From an uncultured Granulosicoccaceae bacterium (lineage in GTDB: Bacteria > Pseudomonadota > Gammaproteobacteria > Granulosicoccales > Granulosicoccaceae): DNA of 48,025 nucleotides. Position numbers and translations under genes: made by a program. The DNA lies in contig CALLBO010000080.1 of NCBI GenBank assembly GCA_937998875.1, positions 1 to 48,025 on the forward strand, given 5' to 3'. The notes under the pieces were generated by a model. The model did no database searches. It worked only from the letters and a program-made list of their open reading frames with translations, and was not told the origin of the DNA. Below, in pieces: positions 1 through 9,800 of the stretch (positions are counted from its first letter, which is position 1; every line of letters starts with the position of its first letter).

Positions 1-45
1 ATTCAAAATGCCGCAGGCACCCGCAGGGCCGCCCAGACTCCTGGG

Positions 46-372
46 TCATGGCTGCTTTTTGCGCGGTGCTCTTTCTGAGTAAACGTAATGATCCGGTGTA
101 ACAAACCTCACCACCGGAAAAAGCGGCCACAGAACGTTCAATTTCTGAATCAATCCGTTGAGCCAGGCATCCAGTTTGCGATCAGCTATTGAGCCGTCAT
201 CAAAACCTGCCGCGCGCTTTAACGCCTCACGTGAAAGCGGCTCCTCCGGATATCGAAGCAGTTGGGACAGGATTTCAAATTCCAGCCCGGACAATGACTC
301 ACGCCGTTGCCCAAGCGTTGCTGTCAATTCAAGCTCATCGAGCTCTGGCGGGAGCGTCAGGTAATGGTTCAT
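46..372 (-). CDS. Small winged-helix DNA-binding protein (no receiver domain)
   Basis: The 108-residue product reads like an isolated C-terminal winged-helix effector domain of the OmpR/PhoB type. Residues 27-50 (LSGLEFEILSQLL, then PLSREAL) match the start of that fold, where a helix is followed by 'P-L-S-R-E-x-L', and residues 85-98 could form the C-terminal hairpin. There is no receiver or membrane segment, so it is either a stand-alone regulator or a remnant of a larger one. It begins with ATG and is divergent from the DUF1045 gene, leaving about 160 bp of shared upstream DNA. The target is unknown. The fold call rests on pattern recognition only. Confidence 0.6.
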   Translation of the reverse strand: MNHYLTLPPELDELELTATLGQRRESLSGLEFEILSQLLRYPEEPLSREALKRAAGFDDGSIADRKLDAWLNGLIQKLNVLWPLFPVVRFVTPDHYVYSERAPRKKQP

Positions 373-535
373 GCAACTATCGGTTCCGGGTCGAAGTTAT
401 TAAATCTGGTAAGATATTTACAAAAATTAGCAGGTACCACATCCCGGCACCTGGGCATCCATATCATACTTGCAGATGGCACTCTTGGTGCAATGACTCC
501 CCAGTTCCCACAGATTTAACGCCCGCCCATCATCC

Positions 536-1231
536 GTGACTGCTCGCTACGCCATTTATTTCGCCCCTGACGACAGCTCTGAGCTCGGCGTTTTTGGCGC
601 AACCGTGCTCAGGCGTCAAGCACTGTGCCCAAATGACTGGCTCAATCCACAATTACCAGTCCGCTTCCCGGAATCAGCCAATTGGCATGAGCAGATACAA
701 AAGCCGGCTCACTACGGTTTTCATGCAACGATCAAAGCACCGTTTGAACTGGCCGACGATCAGTCAGCCGATGATCTCCTTGCCGACCTCACCGACCTGG
801 CTAAAAAACAAACGGCGATTAGTCTCGAAGGCCTGGCCCCCGTTCGCACATGCCGATATGACGCGCTAGCGTTTGTGACTCAGCCGGGAAAGCTACCCAC
901 TCTGGCGGCTGAGTGTGTTACAAAATTTGAAAAATATCGCGCACCACTAAACGCCGCTGATATCGAGAGACGCGATCCGGATTCACTGTCAGAAAGCGAG
1001 CTGGCCAGCTTACATCGCTATGGTTACCCGTATGTGTTGGATGACTTTAATTTTCACATGACTTTGTCGGGACAGAATAATCATGATGACAACACCTACT
1101 TCGAATGGCTTCAGAAATTGTATGCAGCTATGGTAACCAAAACGCCATTGCTGGACCGACTCTGCGTTTTTCATCAACCAGATCGACAAAGCCCGTTTTT
1201 AAGAATTGAAGAGTGCCGATTCGGTAGTTAA
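536..1231 (+). CDS. DUF1045 family protein, 2H phosphoesterase-like ('putative phosphonate metabolism protein')
   Basis: The 231-residue protein starts with GTG and opens with the family's typical 'RYAIYFAPDDSSELG'. It carries two H-x-T signatures, HATIKAPF near residue 63 and HMTLSG near residue 178, which are the paired catalytic motifs of 2H phosphoesterases. Members of this family often sit in C-P lyase (phn) operons. None of those genes is visible here, so the assignment to phosphonate metabolism is by family only. Length is normal for the family. It has no signal peptide and is likely cytoplasmic. The true substrate may be a cyclic or 2',3'-type phosphodiester, which is inference from the fold. 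Confidence 0.8.
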   Translation: MTARYAIYFAPDDSSELGVFGATVLRRQALCPNDWLNPQLPVRFPESANWHEQIQKPAHYGFHATIKAPFELADDQSADDLLADLTDLAKKQTAISLEGLAPVRTCRYDALAFVTQPGKLPTLAAECVTKFEKYRAPLNAADIERRDPDSLSESELASLHRYGYPYVLDDFNFHMTLSGQNNHDDNTYFEWLQKLYAAMVTKTPLLDRLCVFHQPDRQSPFLRIEECRFGS

Positions 1232-1493
1232 CTGCAACCCGTTAGTTAGGTCAGTTAATTAGTGGTTACACTTGTTGTCAGTATCTGAACACAGCAACCG
1301 AATACAGACTCCAGTAGTTTGTGACGTGTATTTCTTACCCTAAGCTTATCGATTTCATACGACTCTTAATGTCAACCAGTAGACTTAAGAAGCAACTTCA
1401 AACGACACAACAACAAACCAAACTCACCTGCATTTTTAACGCTTAAAGAATTCTGGTAATTTATCAAGCTTCTGAACAAAGCAGACTTATCGC

Positions 1494-2942
1494 ATGACTG
1501 TTAAAAGCGCACTTTCAATTGTTATGTTGTCTGTCTTTTTTTTGGTGCTCACGATGGCACCTGTAAAACTCCTGCATGCAGCCACATGCATCGATCCATC
1601 CAGCGATTCGGATGGCGACGGATGGGGCTATGAAAACGGAGTAAGCTGCACAGTTAACTCGTCAGTAGCAGGCTCAGCAGTTGAATGTATCGACTACGAT
1701 GGCGATGGATGGGGTTGGAACGGACTTGCAAGCTGTGTCGCTGATTCAACGGTGCTTTCAGATCCATCATCCACCGGCCAACCCGACAACCTGAGCAACA
1801 ACCTCGTCGGAGAATGCATCGACAACGATGGTGACGGCTGGGGCTGGGACGGTGCAGCCTCATGTGTGATCCCGGCACCATCGTCGACAGCAGCGCCGGC
1901 AGCCGAAGTGTTAGCAGTAGAACCCGTAGTGCAGGTTCAGGTGTCGGATGCACCAGCAGAGCTCACTACCTCGTGTACAACAATTCTGTCTCCCGGTATA
2001 AACCTTTATAGCGCCATCTCATCCAATAGCGGTAGCATCTGCCTGCGTCCGGGTACTTACTCGTTGCCGGATACACTGTTGTTAAACAACAATCAAACCC
2101 TGATTGCCCTGGATCCTTCCAACCCACCGGTACTATCTACCAGTGCTGTTCGTACCTTGTCTACCACCGGTCGGAGCAACGTTACGATTGATAGCGTTAT
2201 CATTGATGGCAATGGCACAGGTGCTATTGAGTTTGCAGTAATCGTTGGCAACGGCAGCAACAACATAAATCTTAACAACGTGGCTATTCGCAACACTGTT
2301 GGTATAGGCATTGGCATTGCCAACGCTGCCAATGTTTCAATCAAGGGCGGCTCAATCACCAACATCGGACAGGACACCCGACTAAGACAAGCCATCTGGA
2401 CTGCATTCAACAGCCGAAATGTCAGCATTGATGGCATGTCTGTCAGAGGCAGGGAAAACGACCGTGCAGGTGGTGACCATGCCATCACTTGCATTGACTC
2501 AACAGGATTTTCGGTCACTAACAGCCGGTCAGAATGGGCGGGCTCCGGTGCAGTCGCGATTAACAACTGCTCAAATATCACAGTTACCAATAACGAACTT
2601 CACAATGGCCGTGAGCATGGTGTAGATATTGTCAACGGATCAGTTGGTGCCATCGTAACAGGCAACAACATCACCGGCTTTGATCGCTCAGCTATGGTGT
2701 TTGACGATCATGATTGGACCTGCGGTGCAGGCTGTGGCGATAATCCTACCGAAGTCAGAGTGAGCAATAACCGCATGTCAGGTAACAACCTCGTTAACCT
2801 TGCGCGTTGCAAAGGTATAGCTGTAGATACCCAGATGGTTATTAACCCATCTCCGCAACAACTTAATAGTGACTGGATACAGATCACTGCCGACAATCAG
2901 ATAGACAGTGATTCCGCCCTTTACTGCCAACACATTCACTGA
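1494..2942 (+). CDS. Exported beta-helix protein with three Cys-flanked DGDGWGW repeats
   Basis: The 482-residue protein has a signal peptide (hydrophobic residues 5-29, cleavage probably after LLHAA). Three short modules follow, bounded by Cys32-Cys52, Cys65-Cys81 and Cys108-Cys124; each has the form C-I-D-x(n)-DGDGWG[YW]-x(4-5)-S-C. The D-x-D-G-D-G spacing resembles calcium-binding loops. After a Pro/Ala/Val linker (about 126-158), residues 165-470 show regular N-V-x-I / I-x-N-N-x-I spacing typical of a right-handed parallel beta-helix (PbH1 repeats), as in pectate-lyase-like and surface proteins. I see no defined catalytic residues. It is probably a secreted or surface polysaccharide-interacting protein; the substrate is unknown. 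Confidence 0.7.
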   Translation: MTVKSALSIVMLSVFFLVLTMAPVKLLHAATCIDPSSDSDGDGWGYENGVSCTVNSSVAGSAVECIDYDGDGWGWNGLASCVADSTVLSDPSSTGQPDNLSNNLVGECIDNDGDGWGWDGAASCVIPAPSSTAAPAAEVLAVEPVVQVQVSDAPAELTTSCTTILSPGINLYSAISSNSGSICLRPGTYSLPDTLLLNNNQTLIALDPSNPPVLSTSAVRTLSTTGRSNVTIDSVIIDGNGTGAIEFAVIVGNGSNNINLNNVAIRNTVGIGIGIANAANVSIKGGSITNIGQDTRLRQAIWTAFNSRNVSIDGMSVRGRENDRAGGDHAITCIDSTGFSVTNSRSEWAGSGAVAINNCSNITVTNNELHNGREHGVDIVNGSVGAIVTGNNITGFDRSAMVFDDHDWTCGAGCGDNPTEVRVSNNRMSGNNLVNLARCKGIAVDTQMVINPSPQQLNSDWIQITADNQIDSDSALYCQHIH

Positions 2943-2983
2943 GCTTCTTTCAGACCCAACCACCGGTACTTGCCGAACCGCGT

Positions 2984-3475
2984 TTGCAGGTTAAAATATC
3001 GCAACGCTACAGCGAGGAACCGCGCGTGCTATTGATTCCACCACCACTTTATGGTGCGGCAACACTATTGGTAATGTGGTTACTCCACAAACACTTTCCG
3101 ATCCATTGCTCTGCAGCAGCGTGGCCGGTTACCGCGGGAATTATTGTGGTGGTTTGCGGACTACTGCTGGAGGTTCTGGCGGTACAGCGTTTTCGGCGAT
3201 TGAAAACCACCATCAATCCGCTCCACCCGGACAATACAACGGCACTTGCCACTGACGGAATCTATTCTCTGAGTCGCAACCCGATGTACCTTGGCATGGC
3301 AATTATTCTCACCGGTGCGGCACTGATGATGCGCTGCCTGACACCACTGGTGATGCCGGCTGTCTTTTGCATGATCATCACAGTTATGCAGATTATTCCC
3401 GAAGAAAAAGTGCTGCGGCAAAAATTCGGTGACCGCTTTGAACGCTATGCCGAGAACGTCGGGCGCTGGATATAA
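2984..3475 (+). CDS. Isoprenylcysteine/phospholipid methyltransferase-like membrane protein
   Basis: The 163-residue integral membrane protein has hydrophobic segments near residues 20-36, 46-65 and 102-135. The signatures S-R-N-P-M-Y-L-G-M (about 96-104) and E-E-x-V-L-R-x-K-F-G-x-R-F-E-R-Y (about 140-156) are the conserved SAM-binding and tail motifs of the ICMT/PEMT superfamily. Bacterial members methylate membrane lipids or unknown small substrates. The frame opens with TTG at 2984, 41 bp after the upstream stop; no good ribosome site marks it, and GTG at 3026 is an alternative. The neighbours do not identify the substrate. Confidence 0.75.
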   Translation: MQVKISQRYSEEPRVLLIPPPLYGAATLLVMWLLHKHFPIHCSAAAWPVTAGIIVVVCGLLLEVLAVQRFRRLKTTINPLHPDNTTALATDGIYSLSRNPMYLGMAIILTGAALMMRCLTPLVMPAVFCMIITVMQIIPEEKVLRQKFGDRFERYAENVGRWI

Positions 3476-3483
3476 AGAATCTT

Positions 3484-3837
3484 TTAGTAATTCCAGCTCA
3501 CGCTCGACTCGTTCGAGACATTGCACCAGGTTTCACCCGCAGCATAGGTGAAAGCAAAGATCGTCTGCGTGTCTGCATACCAGTACAACTGCGTCGTCAG
3601 GGACTTACCCTGTGATGTACCGCTGGTTATTGCAGTGTCATCAGGCTCACCGTTCAACTCACGCTGAAATGCAAACTGGCTTGCGCACGGATCAATGGTC
3701 GCGGCATCAATTTCCGGTTCCGGTTCATACGTGTCTGTAAGCTCCAGTGGTGCTTCGCCGGCAGTACATGCGCCCAGCAAAACGACGATCACAGTAGAAT
3801 ACAGAAATTGCGCTACTTGTCTTTTATGCATTTTCAT
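3484..3837 (-). CDS. Small lipoprotein downstream of the giant oxidase gene
   Basis: The ATG at 3837 is preceded by AGAGG at normal spacing, so I prefer it to the longer frame from 3864. The product is 117 residues. It has a hydrophobic signal ending in a lipobox L-G-A-C (Cys24 from this start), then an acidic stretch and a small Cys- and Trp-containing domain of about 70 residues ending VSWNY. I do not recognise the family. The gene begins 10 bp after the stop of the 2469-residue oxidase and reads in the same direction, so the two are almost certainly cotranscribed. It may be an accessory subunit or maturation factor for the large protein (inference). Confidence 0.65.
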   Translation of the reverse strand: MKMHKRQVAQFLYSTVIVVLLGACTAGEAPLELTDTYEPEPEIDAATIDPCASQFAFQRELNGEPDDTAITSGTSQGKSLTTQLYWYADTQTIFAFTYAAGETWCNVSNESSVSWNY

Positions 3838-3847
3838 ATCTGATCCT

Positions 3848-6800
3848 CTAGGGCAGCAACTCATAACGGAACCGACGCTGGCTCAACGGTGCCGTGGTAC
3901 TTGCGGCCGCATCAGGGTAAAAATCGATTTCCGTACCATTTATCGCTTCGTTGTTGCCTCGCCAGAAGACTTCAATAACGGCTGGATTGCCAAGCTGCGC
4001 TCTTGATAACGCCAGCTCTGCAATACTGCCAACATGAACACTGTTTACCGTGGCCACATATGTCCAGAGCCAGTTATTCCCTGAACCGGAGTAGCTATAA
4101 AGATCGGAACCCTCTAGCAGAAAGTCAGCACCAAAAGGCAACTCCGATGAAAAGCCTTTGAATCCTGTGGCGTCGTTGTCATCCGTGCCTATGAATGCAG
4201 CGTGACCGTAAGACAATCGACTCATTGCCAAATCATTCTGATAGGCGAGATAAACCATCGATCCACTATGGGCTATAAAACCTTGTCTGAAGTCTATCTG
4301 CTCCGCATTACCGGCAACATCGTCAGCATCTTCGGCAAGAGGAGTTAACCCCGCCCAATCCTGCAAACTGCCGTCTATAGTGAGTGCTCCGACAAAATTG
4401 GAACCACCGGGTGTAACTACCGCTGCATTGACGGTTAACGTCACCACTGCAACCGGACTCGTCAGTCCGCCATCACTGGCTCTGAATTCAAATGAATCCG
4501 CCCCGGTAAAACCTGGGTTTGGCGTATATTGCAGCGCCGGTGGTGATCCTGAAAGCGTGCCGTTAACCGGCTGCCGTGTTACCTGATAACTCAGTGAGTC
4601 ACCGTTCGCATCAGTGGCTGATAAGTTAACAGCCACCGAAGTGTCCTGTGATGCGGTAAGAATTTGAGAGTTTGCAACTGGTGCTACAGGTGCATCCTGA
4701 TTGGTGGCGTCATAGACAAAAAATCTGCCCGCCGATCCTTCATCAGTGACGGTATCCGGATAGTAGTCGACTGTGGTTCCGTTAACCGCTGCATTCTCAC
4801 CAACATAGAACAAACTCAATCGGGAAGGATTACCCAACAGATAACGAGGAACGCCAATTTCTGCAGTTTTACCACCGATTTGCAGGTTGGTTGATGCAAC
4901 TACAGTCCAGCTCCAGTTGTTGCCGCTACCGGTGTAACGAAGTAATTCATTCGCTTCCAGAAGATAATCTGCACCCAGCGGATAGCTGCCGTCAAAGTTC
5001 TGGAATCCGGTACTTGCACTGTTATCGGTATCGATATAGATACCGAAACCCCAACTCACAGAAACCGGTTTGTTGTTACTGTAGGCAAAATAGAAGTTAT
5101 CTGTATCGTGTGCCACCCAGCCCTGCAACCAGTCAATTTCATCACCGTTGCCAGTGGCATCAACAGGGTCAGTACCGAACGAACTCACACCAGCCCACTC
5201 TGCAAGCGAACCATCAACGGTAATAGTGGTTTCGTTGTTACCTGGCATGCCAATCGTGTTTACCGATATCTCGGCAGCTGCACTTGTCGATACCCCGTCA
5301 CTGACGGTAAAGGCAAACTTATCAGCCCCCAGATGACCGGCATTCGGTGTATACACGACCGTAGGTGGCGTCCCTGTAAGCGTGCCGTTAGATGGCTGAT
5401 CGACGATTTCATATCTCAGTGCATCACCGTTAAGATCGGTCCCAGCCAGCACTATAGACACCTGACTGTTCATGTCGGTAGTGACAGTTTGGGCCAGGGC
5501 GACAGGCGGTGAGTTACCACCACTGTTAGCAATAGTGTAAGTATGGAAACGGTTTGCATCTGCCACTGTTTCATTCGCTACACCGTTAGGGAAGTAGTCA
5601 ACGCTATCACCCCCAACCGCTACATTATTGCCCTTAAAGTACAGACGAAGCGAACCCGGGTCACCCAGCATACTTCTGCTTATCGCAAGTTCGGCAGTGT
5701 TCTGATCAATTGCATATTGCGTCTGACCAATCTCATCCCAGCTCCAGTTAGTGCCAACACCTGTGTACTGGAGCACGACGCGCCCTTCTATCAAATAGTC
5801 TGCACCTACCGGTAACTCACTGCTGAATCCCTTGAACCCGGTATTGATATCTCCGTCCACATCAACATAGATACCGTAGCCCCAGTTTTCAGTGACAGGA
5901 CCATGATTACTGTAAGTGATGTAGAAGTTATCATCGTTGTGCGCCAGTGCAGCCCCGGCCCAGTCAATCGTATTCAAGCCGCTCGAATCATTCGGGTCGG
6001 TACCAAAGGTAACCACACTACCCCATTCCTGAGCCGATCCATCTACCAGAATTACCGTGTCACCTAATGGATTAGACACACCCGGTGTACTTACCGGAGG
6101 TTCTACCGGCGGCTCTACTGGTGGAGTGACAGGCGGTACTGGTGGACTTACCAGCGTACTTTCAAGTTGCAACAGGTAACTCGCCAGATCAGCCTGCTCG
6201 GCCGCAGTCAAAGTGACGTTAAGGTGTGCAGCGATTGCATCTTCCACTGTTGGTGCTGAGCCGTCATGCAGATAGGGTGCAGTGCGCCAGAGACCCGGCA
6301 ACGTCGGTGTATCAAGCCCGGTTAACGGGGCACCGATACGCTGACCGCTCTCCGGCATCAACGTTCCTACATCATGTAGCGCCGCACTGTTAGAATCCGT
6401 GAATATGGCACCCGAGTGGCAGGTTGCACAGCCGTTGCTAATAAACAAAGATTCGCCATTCAACGCTGCATTGGTCATCGTGCCATCAGCGTTGCGCCAC
6501 GGGCTCGCATCAACTGTCTCCAGGCTCTCCATGTAAGCCGCAAGTGCATCAAGATCCTGACTCAGTCCGGCCTTTGCCGCACCCAGTGGTGGGGCAGTTG
6601 CCGCAAAGTCAGCGTCATTCATCAAACCGGTGCCACCGGCAAACTCTCTAATCTGACCTTCGAAATCCTGCACTTCGTCAAAGTTGCCTGTCCAGTGCAG
6701 CATACCGTGACCGGTTCCGGCGCGACCTTTTAACGTAATCGTATTACGCAGGCCTTCACCCAGCCCGGTAAAATCCCACGTGCGTCCATCATGTTCTCCA

Positions 6801-9800
6801 TCCACGTGGCAGCTTGCGCAACTCATGTAATCGAGCCCTGCAAGTCTGTCGTCACGGGCATCATAGAACAGTTGCTTGCCGCGCAGCACTGTCTCGGTCA
6901 ATGCCTCATCACTTACGGTGTTGATGGTCGCAATCACGCTGCTATCAGACATCCCACGCACAGTAATGTCTTCAATGTCATGCACACCGACTGTACGATC
7001 CATAAAGTTATGCACATACAGTCGCTTGCCGTCTTTTGATACGACAATGCTCTGCGGTGCACGACCCGTGTCAAAGCGGCCTATCTCAATGCCGGTTTGC
7101 GTATCTATGACAGAGATCTGCCGGTTACCTTCAAGCGATGTAAACAACGTTACCCCCAAAGGATCAAAAGCGGAGCTCACCGCAACACTGGCATTGTCGT
7201 GATCAATTCTGGCACTGGTAATCTCGCGATTTTCGGTCAGGTTTATTTTCGACGTAACAGCGCGTACCGTTTGATCGAAAGTCATACCAACACCACCACG
7301 CAGGTCACCGGCAAGAATATTGTCCTGTTTTGAAGGCAACCAGGCCGTATCACCGGTGGGTGATATTACTACCGGTCCCAGATAGTTCGGCACACCGGGT
7401 CCTTCGTGCTCCGATGCAATGCGATTGATATGCTCCATCACAATGGTAGATTGCACAGCAAGTGTTACAGCATCCAGCACCAGTACCTCACCACCATACT
7501 GTTGAGTACCGTCATCTAAAATGATAACCGCCGTATCCTCACCCGGAAGCGAGTCTGTTATATAGCGCGATACGTACAGATTACTGCCGTTTGCATCAAC
7601 TGCCAGGTGACGAGGATTCGCTCCCACATCAACACTTAAACCCGGCGCACCACCCGCTGATACACGTTGTACTTTTCCTACTGCCTGCAACGCGACCAAC
7701 GCCCCGTTGTCATCCATAACAATGCCGTATGGTTGCGATGCGCGCTGCAAAGGATAGTTCGCCACCACGGAAAGACTCACGGGGCTCACAACACTGATAC
7801 TCGCAGATTGTCTGTTTACCACCCAGACGTTTCCGTCCTGTGCCTCTGCAACGTTAACCGGCTCGACACCGACTTCAATTTCTGCAAGTAGTGACAACGT
7901 ACCGGTATCTATCACTGAAACCGTGTTGTTATCCGGGTTCACACTCCATACCTGAGAAGCTGTGCTGTGTTCAAGCAGGCCGCTTGACGCTTTAGGCACG
8001 CCGCTTTGTACCGGAGGGTGAACTACCTGGGTAAAAGTACTGCGCAGTTGCTCACCGGAGGCATCCCGTACAGTTAAACTGACAACGTAACGACCCGGAT
8101 TGGTATAGTTGTGAGTTATCGTGGGACTCGCGCTGAATGGCGTGTCAAGCTCACCATTGCCGAAGTTCCAGCTGTATTCCACATTGCCACGGCCGGTAGC
8201 TTCCGCAGTAAAGGTAAGTTCAGCCCCTTGTTGTATCGGAGAAGAAACCACCGGCTGCAGCGTGAGTGGTTCTGTCAGCTCAGCACCGAACACCTGCACC
8301 TCTGCCATATGCAGAGGTACCGGTGTGTTATTCGAGTCTAACTGCACGCGTATATATCTACCGGTGCGGTTGACACTCAGATCAGTGACCGTTGCCGCAG
8401 CTCCCGGTGTCAGCTTATTAAAAACACCAGCCTGTGCAATGGTATTATCCAGACTCTTACTGGTGAACGGCTGATCAGTCACAAACAAGTGAAAGTTCGA
8501 CAAACGCTCGGTACAGCAATCTGTTCGGTTGTGGATCACTACAGAGTCAATATCCGCCACTCTGCCAAGATCAAGTTCCCACCAGGCATTGACATCATTA
8601 CCTGTATGGCTAAGTACACCTGAACCTGCATCCAGACACTGAAGCCCGAAAGCATCCATCCATGAACCGGAACGACCGGTAATGCCGGTGGCCACATTTC
8701 CTGCACAGCTGAACGGCCCCCGTTCGGTACCGTTGTTCTGCCCTGCTCTGGTCAGGGGTTGAACTGTACCGGTAGCGGTAGTAGCCGAATCAAGCTTCTG
8801 ACACTCCAAACGGACCTGATTAACAAATCTATCTGAACGACCCGAGAAACCGCTAACCGCCCACCCCGAAGGACAGGTAGAACTGTACTGAGCACCGTTG
8901 CGCGAACCTGTTGTGCCAATATTTCGTGGCTGGCCAATCCATTCACCATCCTGTGCCACTGAAACGCAGCGTGCGCCAACACTGTTTAAATAAGTGCCAG
9001 ATTGACCATATATTCCTGCCAGTACCTCATTGCTGCCGCAGGAAAGATCGAACGGGGTACCACCCTGTCCACCGATAGAGTCATTGCCACCGTCGTTGCT
9101 GTTGTTGCCGTCGGTAAAACCGTCGATCGCCGTGCTGGCTGCATAACCGGTATCACTATAGTTTGAAGACTGCGATGCAGTACCACTCAATGCGATGTTA
9201 CTGATGTCTGTTCTTCTGCTACCAAAAACCTGCACCTCGGCCAACTGCAAGAAATTATTGCCCGACAGCTGAACACGAACGTAACGACCCTGCGTCGCAA
9301 CGTTAATATCGGTCTGTCTGCCGGCCACTCCCACAGTCGCAATATCAGTGACGCCAGCCTGTGCCCTTGTAATAGACAAGTCAGTTGAGCCGAAAGGCTG
9401 CGCTGACACCAACACATGAAAATCCGATAAGCGATTGGCACAGCAATCAGTTCGATTCCACAGTCGAATGGTATCTATGTTGACCACTCGTCCGAGATCA
9501 AGCTCCCACCATGCCTCTGCTTCAGCCTGCGTGTGACTCAATGAACCCGCGACATTGCTGCCACTCAAATCACCATCAATGGCTTGAGTGGCACTAAAGT
9601 AGTCTGTTCCGGTACGATGTGAATAAGTAGAGGACTGCGTCGCTGTGCCACGCACAGCCAGATTTTCAAGACGCGTATCGAGGGCTGTAATTCGAATCAC
9701 CTGAGCTTCCGAAGGCACCCCGTTGGTATCGACCGCAAACAACATCCAGTAACCGGGAATACTGACATTCGGATTCTGGTTTATCGTTACAGAAAACTGA

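Noticed and set aside
8752..9441. Minus-strand frames inside the giant oxidase gene
   Set aside because: They are shifted frames of the real gene, whose long reading frame and domains explain this DNA.
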